Source: a virus
Reading direction: 5' to 3' (one strand)
Virus record (IMG/VR): IMGVR_UViG_3300006854_000036
Location: 1 to 38,460 of that record
DNA length: 38,460 bases
Part shown: in pieces, positions 29,724-37,745 of the stretch
Layout: every line of letters begins with the position of its first letter
How positions within the stretch are numbered: position 1 is the stretch's first letter
The notes under the pieces: model-generated
The model's database searches: none
What the model was told of the DNA's origin: nothing
The model's input: the letters and a program-made list of their open reading frames with translations, nothing else
Translations under genes and position numbers: made by a program

Positions 29724-30265
29724 TGCCGTGCCCCGTCTGCGGTGCCAAGTGCGTATGCCGGAAGCGCGGCGAGGATGGCCGCTGCTGCCCCTGCCACAAA
29801 CACAAATCCCGGACGCCAGCTCAGGCCGCGGCGCACGCGCAGTACGACGCTAAACGGAAGGCGGCCTATCCAATCGACGAGTTGCTGGCGGAGATCGGGG
29901 CGCAACGCGTCGATCGGCGCGATGGCTTCACGTATCCCGGTCTGTTCGAGCGGCCGGTCATCACGGATGTGGTGATCGTGAAGGATGGCCCGGTGCCTGT
30001 CGTGATCGCGACGGAGCGCGGCGACAATCCCGGCGCGTCGATCACCAACACCATCGAGCGACTCGCGGCAGTGTTGGCGAAGGACATGCGCTGGTCGCTC
30101 GGCGATTTCATCTTGGTCGAGCACTACCCGCCCCACCGCTTTGGCGGTGATTTCGATCGTTCGCTCAGCCAGGTGTATTTCGAGCGGCTGTGGAGTGGCG
30201 TCTCGTGGAGTCATCTAGATATCGATGGGCTGCGTGCTCTGCTCGTGCAGGCTGTGCCCGCATGA
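29723..30265 (+). CDS. Hypothetical protein with cysteine-rich N-terminal zinc knuckle
   Basis: 180 residues from ATG 29723. The first 27 residues hold seven cysteines and two histidines (PCPVCGAKCVCRKRGEDG then CCPCHKHK), able to bind two zincs. The rest (about 45-180) is a folded domain with beta parts VITDVVIVKDGPVPVVIATERG, an Asn/Thr helix (ITNTIERLAAVLAKD), and HYPPHRFGGDFDRSLSQVYFERLW. Such a knuckle points to nucleic-acid binding. I do not recognise the second domain. Confidence 0.58.
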   Translation: MPCPVCGAKCVCRKRGEDGRCCPCHKHKSRTPAQAAAHAQYDAKRKAAYPIDELLAEIGAQRVDRRDGFTYPGLFERPVITDVVIVKDGPVPVVIATERGDNPGASITNTIERLAAVLAKDMRWSLGDFILVEHYPPHRFGGDFDRSLSQVYFERLWSGVSWSHLDIDGLRALLVQAVPA

Positions 30266-30450
30266 TCATTGAATCCCCTGAAGAACTGGCCGAAGAGTTG
30301 CGCCTAGCCCTGCGCAAAGAGAACGACCAAGCGATCGCCTCCGACGTCACGCCGTGCTCGGCGAGCATTGTGCCGCCCCGCGCGTCGTTCAGCGTCGAGA
30401 CGATCATCGGCAAGCGATTCTGCGTCATGGTCACGGAGCTCTGGACGTAG
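30262..30450 (+). CDS. Small hypothetical protein
   Basis: 62 residues from ATG 30262 (ATGA overlap). An acidic helix (SPEELAEELRLALRKEND) leads to a beta-type end (ASFSVETIIGKRFCVMVTE). Two cysteines. No family recognised; frame, overlap and composition favour a real gene. Confidence 0.5.
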   Translation: MIIESPEELAEELRLALRKENDQAIASDVTPCSASIVPPRASFSVETIIGKRFCVMVTELWT

Positions 30451-30666
30451 ATGCCAGGCCTCCCGGAAGCGCGCTTCTCGGCAGCCGGCGAAATCCGGCC
30501 GAGCAGATATAACGCGAACGAGTACGTCGTCGTCGTCCGGATTGGCGAGCTCAGTGCTGCCAATCCGGATGAAGGGCAACTCTCCGCGATGGCGTGGATG
30601 TATCTCAGCGGCGCGTTGAAGCGGCGCGGCTACGATCTCAAATCGATGGTGCGGGCTCTGCCATGA
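30451..30666 (+). CDS. Small hypothetical protein
   Basis: 71 residues; ATG 30451 follows directly on the preceding TAG. Contains strand YNANEYVVVVRIGEL and helix DEGQLSAMAWMYLSGALKRRG. It may be a small enzyme-inhibitor-type or host-interaction protein; nothing recognisable. The end overlaps the next start (ATGA). Confidence 0.5.
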   Translation: MPGLPEARFSAAGEIRPSRYNANEYVVVVRIGELSAANPDEGQLSAMAWMYLSGALKRRGYDLKSMVRALP

Positions 30667-30845
30667 AGAAGCCGATTGTGCACTATCGACCGCGTCGCAT
30701 CTGGCCGCAGCAGGCGCTTTGGCATGGTCGCGTCGCCTGCGGGCTGTTCCTGCCGTGCACGGCGGTGACCTCTCGTAAGAAGTCCACGACCTGCAAGAAC
30801 TGTCGGCGCGCGATCTGGTTCACCGATCCCTGGCGTGGGAAATGA
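30663..30845 (+). CDS. Small zinc-binding phage protein (CG...TCKNC)
   Basis: 60 residues from ATG 30663. RVACGLFLPCTAVTSRKKSTTCKNCRRAIW has four cysteines in the C...C...CxxC arrangement typical of small early actinophage-type zinc proteins that contain TCKNC near the end. Presumably a DNA- or protein-binding accessory. The end overlaps the next small gene. Confidence 0.58.
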   Translation: MKKPIVHYRPRRIWPQQALWHGRVACGLFLPCTAVTSRKKSTTCKNCRRAIWFTDPWRGK

Positions 30846-30949
30846 ACGTGCTCGCCTGGCTCGTCGGTGGCCTGATCGCGCTGTGTGGCGCGGCGTTGGT
30901 CCTGCATGTGATCGCGCGGCTCGGTTCGCTGGGGACTAAAGCCCCATGA
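30842..30949 (+). CDS. Very small membrane protein (35 aa)
   Basis: ATG 30842 (ATGA overlap with the previous gene) to TGA 30949. Almost all of its 35 residues form one span (LAWLVGGLIALCGAALVLHVIARL). Tight overlaps with both neighbours support translation. It could be a host-membrane modifier, role unknown. Confidence 0.55.
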   Translation: MNVLAWLVGGLIALCGAALVLHVIARLGSLGTKAP

Positions 30950-31095
30950 ATAGTCGCGATGCATTCAGACGCTACCGTGCCCGGTTACCATGGCGGCGTC
31001 GCGTGCAATTCGATCTTTGGTGCGCGTGGTTCGCGTTCGTGGCTTGGGTCAAGGACCGCTATTACGGCGCGCCCTGGGAAGCGCAGGAGCGGTGA
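30946..31095 (+). CDS. Small aromatic/basic protein (49 aa)
   Basis: ATG 30946 overlaps the previous stop (ATGA), and TGA 31095 overlaps the next ATG (TGATG). It is rich in Arg, Trp and Phe (RYRARLPWRRRVQFDLWCAWFAF). The end, KDRYYGAPWEAQER, is a pattern seen in small phage proteins. It may attach to membranes. Function unknown. Confidence 0.5.
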   Translation: MNSRDAFRRYRARLPWRRRVQFDLWCAWFAFVAWVKDRYYGAPWEAQER

Positions 31096-31226
31096 TGCAG
31101 GCGATCGCGCTCGCTGTGATCGTCGGTGCAGCTGTGCTGTTGTGGCTTCGCCAGGAGCCGCGCGTTGATCGCAATGCCGATATCGCCGAGTACCTCGCTC
31201 GAAGCGCGAGCGGTCGAGACGTCTAA
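31095..31226 (+). CDS. Small membrane protein (43 aa)
   Basis: ATG 31095 (TGATG overlap) to TAA 31226. One span (AIALAVIVGAAVLLWL) then a charged tail (RVDRNADIAEYLARS). It ends the run of overlapping small genes. 170 bases follow before the next start, without a clear promoter or terminator that I can see. Confidence 0.5.
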   Translation: MQAIALAVIVGAAVLLWLRQEPRVDRNADIAEYLARSASGRDV

Positions 31227-31396
31227 GGAAGGCTTTGCAGCCAGCGAAGGAATCAGGTGCTAGGGCGCGGTTGGGTGCGGTTGTCGGGCCGGGTGACGAG
31301 GACTCCACATCCGCCGACGTCAAGGAAAGGACCCTTCCGCCGCTCGATCTCGACGCCCTGCACCGGACAACCACCACGCGAGGGAGAAGTCAAGTC

Positions 31397-31444
31397 ATGG
31401 AGAACACCACGGGCGCGCGCATAGAGAACACCACGGGCGCGCGC
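31397..31444 (+). repeat. 24-bp tandem duplication at a gene start
   Basis: Two copies of a 24-base unit beginning ATGGAGAACACC or ATAGAGAACACC, differing by one base, coding ENTTGAR twice at the N-terminus. The second copy has ATA, so it keeps no second start codon. A recent in-frame duplication. Confidence 0.85.
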
Positions 31445-31795
31445 GAAGAGAAGATCGCCGACCTCTCAACCCTCGGCGCCGGCGCCGCGGCCGAGAAGTT
31501 CCAGGCCGAGCTCGCCAAGGTGCTCGACAACATTCGCGACCCGAACACGGACGCCAAGGCCAAGCGCAAGATCACTCTCGAGTACCTGTTCATTCCCGCC
31601 GAGGATCGCGAGCGGGTGCTGGTCGCGATTGCTGCGCGCTCGAGCCTGCCATCCACCAAACCCTCGGGTGATGTGATGTACGTCGGCAGCAAGAATGGCG
31701 AGGCGATCGGGACGGTGCTGCACAGTCCGGATGGGTCCGAGGATCCGCGGCAGGGCATTCTCGACATCAAAACAGGAAAGGCAGGCAGTACGTGA
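31397..31795 (+). CDS. Replication-terminator-like phage protein
   Basis: 132 residues from ATG 31397 with GGGAGAAG upstream; TTG 31235 in the same frame gives an implausible extension. After a duplicated start, the body LGAGAAAEKFQAELAKVLDNIRDPNTDAKAKRKITLEY matches the small phage family often called replication terminator protein (G-x-x-x-E-x-F...L...V-x-x-N-I-x-D-P-N-T). The C-terminal half (SGDVMYVGSKNGEAIGTVL) fits too. The name is historical and activity is unproven. Next to the DUF2303 gene, as often seen. Confidence 0.68.
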   Translation: MENTTGARIENTTGAREEKIADLSTLGAGAAAEKFQAELAKVLDNIRDPNTDAKAKRKITLEYLFIPAEDRERVLVAIAARSSLPSTKPSGDVMYVGSKNGEAIGTVLHSPDGSEDPRQGILDIKTGKAGST

Positions 31796-32541
31796 GTGAT
31801 CAGACCGCAGTGACTGCAACGGCGGTGAACGAAATCGCCGCGCTCGCCGAGCGGGGGGCTGAGGTGCAACGCTTTACCGTCGGCGACGCCGAATTCGCCG
31901 ATCGTGCGCTGGTGCGTATCAACTCCGATCCGCAGCGACCCGAGACGCTGGAGTTCTATACGCTCGCGGGATTCGTGAAGTACCTCGAGGCCGAGGACGA
32001 AGACACCCGCCCGCTGATTCACGTGGTGAACGCCGGGCGCGTGGACGCCGTCAGCGAGCTCTATGGTGCTGACCTGCACCTGCGGCGGAATCCGGCTCGT
32101 GCGGTTTGCAAGAACGCGGCCATGCACGGCTTCTCGTTCAACAACGCGGTGCCCATCGAGCTGCTGACGATCGCACTGCAGACCTGCTTCGAGCCTGGCC
32201 GCGGGCAGATTGACGATCTCCGCCAGTTCTGCGCATCGGTCCGCAGCACATCGGAGATCGGCGTCGATGATGACGGCGTCAGCCAGTCCATCGCGGCGAA
32301 GAGCGGCATCGCCGCCACCCTACCGACGCGCGTCAACAACCCTTGGAGACTCGCGCCCTGGCGCACGTTCTCTGAGATCCCGCAGCCGGAGTCACCCTAC
32401 ATCCTCCGGTTCATCAAAGGTGAGGAGCCGCGGGCCGGGCTCTTCGAGACGGGGGATGCGCGGTGGCAGGTCGAAGCGGTCGAAGCGATCGCCAAGCAGC
32501 TGCGGGTGCTGCTCGGCCAGGATTGGAAGATCCTCGGCTAG
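31792..32541 (+). CDS. DUF2303 (YfdQ-like) protein
   Basis: 249 residues from GTG 31792 (GTGA overlap). Typical DUF2303 order: N-terminal helix, a beta stretch with LEFYTLAGFVKYLEAE, then a helical middle (IDDLRQFCAS), and the conserved end NPWRLAPWRTFSEIPQPESPYILRF. Such proteins occur in early regions of many phages and E. coli prophage CPS-53 (yfdQ). Molecular role unknown, possibly DNA or recombination related. Directly precedes the methyltransferase cluster. Confidence 0.82.
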   Translation: MSDQTAVTATAVNEIAALAERGAEVQRFTVGDAEFADRALVRINSDPQRPETLEFYTLAGFVKYLEAEDEDTRPLIHVVNAGRVDAVSELYGADLHLRRNPARAVCKNAAMHGFSFNNAVPIELLTIALQTCFEPGRGQIDDLRQFCASVRSTSEIGVDDDGVSQSIAAKSGIAATLPTRVNNPWRLAPWRTFSEIPQPESPYILRFIKGEEPRAGLFETGDARWQVEAVEAIAKQLRVLLGQDWKILG

Positions 32542-34257
32542 ATGCTCGACGGACTGGTGGTTGATCTCTTCGCCGGCGGAGGTGGGGCGAGCGCAGGCAT
32601 TGAAGCTGCGCTCGGCCGCTCGGTGGATATTGCGATCAACCACGATCCCGTCGCGCTGGCCGTCCATAAAGCGAATCATCCCTCAACGCATCATGTCGAG
32701 GAGGACATCTGGAAAGCCAACCCCGGCGAGCTGGTCCGGGGGCGGCCAGTCGCGCTGCTCTGGGCCTCGCCCGACTGCACGCACTTCTCGACCGCCAAGG
32801 GCGGGAAGCCACGGAAGAAGAAGCTCCGCACGCTCGCCTGGGCGGTCTATCGGTGGGCGCGCGCCACGCAGCCTGCCGTGATCTTCCTCGAGAACGTTAA
32901 AGAGTTCGAGGGCTGGGGCCCACTCACGAAGGCAGGCAAACCGGACAAACGATTCATCGGCAAGACCTTCCGCTGCTGGATTCGGCGCATTGAGCGGCTC
33001 GGTTATCGCGTTGAGCACCGGATGCTTGATGCCTCGCTGTATGGCGCGCCCACGCGGCGCCGTCGCCTCTTCATCGTCGCGCGCAGGGACGGCAAGCCGA
33101 TCGTCTGGCCCGAGTTCAGTCATGGGCCGGGTCGCTTGCCGCTGCGCACGGCAGCGGAGTGCATCGACTGGTCGCTGCACTGCCCGTCGATCTTTGAGCG
33201 CAAGCGGCCGCTCGCTGACAAGACGCAGTGGCGCATCGCGCAGGGCGTGAAGCGGTTCGTCCTGGAATCTCCGCGGCCCTTCATCGTGAAGTTCCGCGGC
33301 GATGCCCATAGCTCCGACATTAATGAGCCGCTGCCGACCATCACCGCTGGCCCGAAAGAGAATCCTGCCGGCGCCGCCCATGCCCTCGGAATCGCGACGC
33401 CCGTCCTCGTCGAGATGAATCACTCGAACGCTCCACAGCCAGTCGATCGGCCGCTCGGCGTCGTTACGAGTCAGCACAATCGGCACAACCTCGTCGCCCC
33501 ACATCTGATCGCCGTGAACCACGGGGACGGGTGGAAGGATGGTCGCGCTGGCCGACGCGAATATCCCGCAGATGCGCCCCTGGGCACGGTTACCGCTGCT
33601 CGGCGCAGTCACGCCGTCGTTGCGTCCACGCTAGTGCAAACGGGCTATGGCGAGCGCGATGGTCAACTCGCGCGGGTGCCTGGCCTGGACAAGCCGCTCG
33701 GCACGCTGGTCAACAGCCGGAAACACGGGCTAGTCTCGGCATTCCTCGCGAAGCATTTCGGTGGTGTGGTCGGTCACGAGCTCCAGCGGGAGATCGGGAC
33801 GATTACCGCGCGCGATCATCACGCGTTGGCCGCCGCGCACCTCGTCAAGCTCCGCGGGGAATGCCATGGCGCCGGCGCCGATGAACCAGTTCCGACACTC
33901 ACGAGCGGTGGCACTCACATCGCCGAGGTCTGCGCGTTCCTGTTGAAGTATTACGGCACTGCGCGCGCGGGCCAGCAGATCGACATGCCGCTGCACACAC
34001 TCGAAGCAAAGCAGCGTTTCGGGCTCGTTACGGTCGAGGGCACTGACTACCAGATCGTCGATATCGGGATGCGGATGCTCGAGCCGCACGAGCTGCTCCG
34101 CGCGCAATTCGGCCGGTTTGCCTCCTCCTATGATCTCTCCATCGCCAAGACGAAGACTGCGATGGTGCGGCTCATCGGGAATTCCGTTTGTCCAGAAGTC
34201 GCTGAGGCGGTCGTGCGCTCGAATCTGCCGCAGCAGATCGAGAGGGCCGCCGCGTGA
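32542..34257 (+). CDS. dcm: DNA cytosine-5 methyltransferase (Dcm-type)
   Basis: Transfers a methyl group to cytosine C5. Residues 8-21 (VVDLFAGGGGASAG) are SAM motif I, ASPDCTHFS (75-83) is motif IV with nucleophile C79 (proline-aspartate before it, not the usual PPC), LENVK (116-120) is motif VI, and RRRRLFIVA (172-180) is motif VIII. The end IGNSVCPEVAEAVV is motif X. Between VIII and X is a region of about 300 residues with seven repeats of the D-x-P-L-x-T-x-T type, where target-recognition would normally sit. Length 571 aa. A GGCA tract follows the stop. Confidence 0.92.
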   Translation: MLDGLVVDLFAGGGGASAGIEAALGRSVDIAINHDPVALAVHKANHPSTHHVEEDIWKANPGELVRGRPVALLWASPDCTHFSTAKGGKPRKKKLRTLAWAVYRWARATQPAVIFLENVKEFEGWGPLTKAGKPDKRFIGKTFRCWIRRIERLGYRVEHRMLDASLYGAPTRRRRLFIVARRDGKPIVWPEFSHGPGRLPLRTAAECIDWSLHCPSIFERKRPLADKTQWRIAQGVKRFVLESPRPFIVKFRGDAHSSDINEPLPTITAGPKENPAGAAHALGIATPVLVEMNHSNAPQPVDRPLGVVTSQHNRHNLVAPHLIAVNHGDGWKDGRAGRREYPADAPLGTVTAARRSHAVVASTLVQTGYGERDGQLARVPGLDKPLGTLVNSRKHGLVSAFLAKHFGGVVGHELQREIGTITARDHHALAAAHLVKLRGECHGAGADEPVPTLTSGGTHIAEVCAFLLKYYGTARAGQQIDMPLHTLEAKQRFGLVTVEGTDYQIVDIGMRMLEPHELLRAQFGRFASSYDLSIAKTKTAMVRLIGNSVCPEVAEAVVRSNLPQQIERAAA

Positions 34258-34262
34258 GCCCT

Positions 34263-34304
<42 letters not shown>

Positions 34305-34323
34305 TTCTTCTGCGGGCGGCGCT

Positions 34324-35373
34324 GTGAGTCAGGCGCAGCTCTTTTGCGGGAGCGCGACTGACGTGCTTCAAACGCTGCCGGTCGACTCCGTCCAGTGTGT
34401 CGTGACGAGTCCGCCATACTGGGGACTACGCGACTACGGTGTTGCCGGACAAATCGGATTGGAGTCGAGCCCCGAAGAATACGTCTCGAATCTCGTCGAC
34501 GTGTTTCGAGCAGTTCGGCGCGTCTTGTCGGCCGACGGCTCGCTGTGGCTGAACCTGGGCGACTCATATACCGATAGCGGCCGCGGTGACGACATTGGGA
34601 GCACCCTGCAGGGCACCCGTCGCAACCAGCGTGAGAGCCGACGGACGCGCGTGCGTGAGTCCATGCGCACCCGGCTCCGGCCCAAGAACCTGCTGATGAT
34701 GCCGGCGCGAGTTGCGCTCGCGCTCCAGGCGGATGGCTGGTGGGTGCGCGAGGATATCATCTGGGCGAAGCCGAACCCGATGCCGGAGAGCGTCACCGAT
34801 CGGTGCACGCGGGCGCATGAGTACCTCTTCCATCTCGCCAAATCGGAGCGCTACTACCACGACGCTGCGGCGATCGCCGAGCCACTATTACCGACGAGCC
34901 GCGATCGACTCTCGCAGGATGTAGATCATCAGACTGGCTCCGCGCGTGCGAATGGCGGCGCAAAGAGGAATGGGCCGATGCGCGCCGTTGGTGGCACGCG
35001 GAAGCGGAGCGGCAATCTGAAGCGCGATCTCCCAACTGGGCGCGACGGCCGGGGAATCCCGAACGACCATCTCGGCCGCGGCGTGCCCTGGGAGGATACC
35101 ACGGGCAAGCGCAACGCGCGTTCGGTATGGCTGATCGGCACGCAGTCCTATGCCGGGGCGCACTTCGCCACCTTCCCAGAGGAACTCGCGCGGCGCTGCA
35201 TCGTGGCCGGCTCAAGGCCTGGCGACACGGTCCTCGATCCGTTCGGCGGTAGCGGCACCGTTGCCCAGGTGGCCACGGGCAACGGTCGCAACAGCATCTA
35301 TATCGACCTGAATCCGAAATACCTCGAGCTGGCGCGTCATCGCATCGGGCCGATGCTCTGTGAGGTGGCCTAG
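34324..35373 (+). CDS. Class-beta DNA N4-cytosine/N6-adenine methyltransferase
   Basis: 349 residues from GTG 34324. CVVTSPPYWGLRDYG (25-39) contains catalytic motif IV TSPPYW, a form more usual for N4-cytosine methylation. DPFGGSGTVAQVA (about 305-317) is SAM motif I near the C-terminus. This IV-before-I order is class beta. The middle (about 80-200) is DNA-binding and helical, with RPKNLLMMPARVALALQADGW and WVREDIIWAKPNPMPESV typical of the group. A weak ribosome site and the GGCA tract suggest variable translation. Target site unknown. Probably protects phage DNA from host restriction. Confidence 0.88.
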   Translation: MSQAQLFCGSATDVLQTLPVDSVQCVVTSPPYWGLRDYGVAGQIGLESSPEEYVSNLVDVFRAVRRVLSADGSLWLNLGDSYTDSGRGDDIGSTLQGTRRNQRESRRTRVRESMRTRLRPKNLLMMPARVALALQADGWWVREDIIWAKPNPMPESVTDRCTRAHEYLFHLAKSERYYHDAAAIAEPLLPTSRDRLSQDVDHQTGSARANGGAKRNGPMRAVGGTRKRSGNLKRDLPTGRDGRGIPNDHLGRGVPWEDTTGKRNARSVWLIGTQSYAGAHFATFPEELARRCIVAGSRPGDTVLDPFGGSGTVAQVATGNGRNSIYIDLNPKYLELARHRIGPMLCEVA

Positions 35374-35757
35374 ATGCCGAGAGCGATCTGCCAGAAGTGC
35401 GGCCACGAGGTGAATTGGAGCAACACGCGCGGCTCTCGCCTCGCTGACCTACGACATGGCGGATGCGGCGGTGCGCTGAGCCGACCGCCGCGCGAGGCCG
35501 ATGTTAAACCCCGCGGCGAGCAGGTGAAATGCGCAGTCTGCGGGCGCCGGCGGTTTAGTCAGCGCGGGAACGTTTATCGAACCACGAAACCACATCAGTG
35601 GCATGGATCGGGTGCATGGGTGGCCGGTCAACCGCCAGTCCGAGAGACACAGCCAGGCGATTTCGTTTGCTGGGCTCACACGCTGATCGCCAATAACGAT
35701 CGCGGCACGATCTATGGCCGTTGCGCGGCCGAGCTCGCGAAGACAGGCGACCTATGA
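35374..35757 (+). CDS. Hypothetical protein with two zinc-ribbon-like cysteine pairs
   Basis: 127 residues, ATG directly after the preceding TAG. CQKCGHEVNW and HGGCGGAL form one possible site, and VKCAVCGRRRFSQ a second. The rest (PHQWHGSGAW, VCWAHT) has further histidine and cysteine. It lies between two methyltransferase genes and ends on the next gene's start, so it may assist DNA modification, but no link is proven. Confidence 0.6.
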   Translation: MPRAICQKCGHEVNWSNTRGSRLADLRHGGCGGALSRPPREADVKPRGEQVKCAVCGRRRFSQRGNVYRTTKPHQWHGSGAWVAGQPPVRETQPGDFVCWAHTLIANNDRGTIYGRCAAELAKTGDL

Positions 35758-36290
35758 TGGCTTCAGCCGCTGCGACGCATGCGACACGCTGGAAGGTGGC
35801 CACTCTGCTGCCCGGCGCAGTGGAGTGGGCGACGCCGCCGGCGATCTATGCGGCGCTCGACCAGGAATTCAAGTTCACGCTGGACGCCGCGGCGGCCGAT
35901 TTCAACGCCCAGCACGTCCGGTATTTCGATCGTGACACCGATGCGCTCACGGCCTCATGGGCTGGCGAGCGAGTCTTTTGCAATCCGCCCTACGGCAAGG
36001 GCATGACGTTATGGGTCCGGAAGGCGCTCCTCGAGGCCACCGAGCACGGAGCGCTGGTCGTCATGCTGCTGCCGGCGCGCACGGATACCTCGTGGTTCCA
36101 TGAGGTCGTGCTGCCGCATGCCGAAATCCGCTTCATTCGTGGACGGCTGAGCTATACCCTCGGTGCGCCAGCGACCCGCCGCGGTCGCGCGCCCTTCGCC
36201 AGCTTCGTCGCGGTCTTCCGACCGGGTCTCAAGCTCGGCGGTAACGGCAAACGTCAGCTGCTCTTCCCGTTCCTGTCGAAGGTCCCGTGA
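35754..36290 (+). CDS. Dam-type phage DNA N6-adenine methyltransferase
   Basis: Methylates adenine N6. 178 residues from ATG 35754 (overlaps the previous TGA). Family signatures: EWATPPAIYAALD (24-36), LDAAAADFN (43-51), the catalytic FCNPPYGKG (75-83), then VVMLLPARTDTSWFHEVV and AEIRFIRGRLSY. It matches the short phage Dam family (T1 Dam-like), which lacks a separate specificity domain. Third methyltransferase in the block. Confidence 0.9.
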   Translation: MMASAAATHATRWKVATLLPGAVEWATPPAIYAALDQEFKFTLDAAAADFNAQHVRYFDRDTDALTASWAGERVFCNPPYGKGMTLWVRKALLEATEHGALVVMLLPARTDTSWFHEVVLPHAEIRFIRGRLSYTLGAPATRRGRAPFASFVAVFRPGLKLGGNGKRQLLFPFLSKVP

Positions 36291-36796
36291 TCTCCGATGC
36301 CGTGATCACACCCGATCAGCGGTATCGCTATTGCCTCTTCCGCCGTTGGAGCGAGCACGATGAGCGGTGCGTGCTGTGGATCATGCTCAACCCGTCAACG
36401 GCCGATGAGAGTATCGATGACCCTACAATCCGTCGCTGCATCGGGTTCTCGAGGCTCTGGGGCTATAGCCAGCTTCGCGTCGTGAATCTCTTCGCGTTGC
36501 GCGCGACCAACCCCAAGATGATCGAGCATGCCGGTTTCCCGGTCGCGGTCGGCCCAGAGAACGATGAGTGGATCAGCATGCAGCTCGTGCACGCGTCGAT
36601 CGTCATCGCCGCGTGGGGGCATAAGGGCGGTCTGTTCAGTCGCGATCGTGCGGTGCAGCGAATCCTGAAGCCGTGGCGGTATATGGTGCATCACCTTGGG
36701 TTGACGCTGAATGGTGCCTATCCGCGACACCCGCTCTACGCTCCGAGCGCGGCAATCCCCACGCTCTGGGATGCGCTGGAGCACGTCGCGTGCTGA
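36287..36796 (+). CDS. DUF1643 protein
   Basis: 169 residues from GTG 36287 (overlaps previous TGA). Classic signature WIMLNPSTADESIDDPTIRRC, then FSRLWGYSQLRVVNLFALRATNP, and VIAAWGHKG further on. DUF1643 proteins occur on phages and in defence or modification loci; their function is not known. Adjacent to Dam and the replication-like gene. Confidence 0.85.
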   Translation: MISDAVITPDQRYRYCLFRRWSEHDERCVLWIMLNPSTADESIDDPTIRRCIGFSRLWGYSQLRVVNLFALRATNPKMIEHAGFPVAVGPENDEWISMQLVHASIVIAAWGHKGGLFSRDRAVQRILKPWRYMVHHLGLTLNGAYPRHPLYAPSAAIPTLWDALEHVAC

Positions 36797-37512
36797 GTGA
36801 TCGTCCGCCGAAGCTGCCCGCGATCGCGCTGGGCGTGTTCTGGGGCTGCCCCGAGCTCACGCTCGGCGAGGTCGTCGTGTGCTATCACGACTGGATCCTC
36901 GATCAGGGCGGCCCGGACGGCTCTTACATCTCGCACGAGAGTCTGGCGGCGCGCCTGGCTAACAAACTGAAGGCCGGGACGATCTCGAGGATCCGTCAGC
37001 GGCTGAAGCGTCTGACGCTGCACGAGACGATTCGCCGCAAGGATGCGCGCAACCTCGGCTGGGTGACGACGCTGCCGCGTGTGTGCGTCCCGCGCACCTA
37101 TCACGAGATACCGGCGCTGGCGATCGCGCTTGGGAAACACCTGCGAAGCTTGACTACATGGTCTGAACAGAACGGACTCGACAGTCCAGATGAGATGGAC
37201 GCCAGAGTCCAAACAGGCCAGACGCCAGAGTCCGACCTCCCGGCCGCCGCTTTGGGGGGTAGGGGGGAAATTTCCTTCTCAGTACCAGTGCGACAAGCAC
37301 AACTCCCTTCTATGGTTAGAGAGAAGGGAGTTGGTGCTCGCGCACCAGAACTACAGAAGAGAGAGGAGCGCGACCCCGCGGTGGTCAGAGCCGAGGGATT
37401 CGCACTCATCCATCTCCAGCAGGGCAAGAAGCTCACGCCCGAGGAGCGGCATCTCGTCGATGAGTGGTTGAAGCGCCAGCCGCCGGATCGCAGGAAGGCG
37501 ATGGGAGGGTGA
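36790..37512 (+). CDS. Winged-helix replication-type protein
   Basis: 240 residues from GTG 36790 (overlaps the DUF1643 stop by seven bases); an earlier start overlaps that gene strongly. The N-terminal domain CPELTLGEVVVCYHDWILDQ, then YISHESLAARLANKLKAGTISRIRQRLKRLTL is the winged-helix layout of phage replication initiators (O-like). Residues about 130-190 are linker-like. The end (RAEGFALIHLQQGKKLTPEER) is a helical C-terminal piece. Possible origin-binding protein, but no origin iterons are evident inside the gene. Confidence 0.6.
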   Translation: MLSDRPPKLPAIALGVFWGCPELTLGEVVVCYHDWILDQGGPDGSYISHESLAARLANKLKAGTISRIRQRLKRLTLHETIRRKDARNLGWVTTLPRVCVPRTYHEIPALAIALGKHLRSLTTWSEQNGLDSPDEMDARVQTGQTPESDLPAAALGGRGEISFSVPVRQAQLPSMVREKGVGARAPELQKREERDPAVVRAEGFALIHLQQGKKLTPEERHLVDEWLKRQPPDRRKAMGG

Positions 37513-37745
37513 TGGCGACCGAGACCGACATCCATCCCCCGCGCGAGCCGATCTGCCGGTCGGCCGACAACCCGCGCGAAGCCTGCCGCTTCGCGGGCCA
37601 GTGCAATGAGCGACGACAGCGAGCGATGCATTACGCCACGCCGCCGATCCGCGGGCGCGGGTGCTGGAAGTTCTTGCAGCTCGTCGAGCTCGAGGGCTCG
37701 GAGGCGCAGGCCGAACGCGTGGCGATCCAGGCGGAGGCGCGATGA
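37512..37745 (+). CDS. Small cysteine-containing hypothetical protein
   Basis: 77 residues from ATG 37512 (TGATG overlap). ICRSADNPREACRFAGQCNERR has three cysteines, and GRGCWKF one more. A small zinc-binding helper is possible. The end overlaps the next gene (ATGA). No family recognised. Confidence 0.52.
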   Translation: MATETDIHPPREPICRSADNPREACRFAGQCNERRQRAMHYATPPIRGRGCWKFLQLVELEGSEAQAERVAIQAEAR

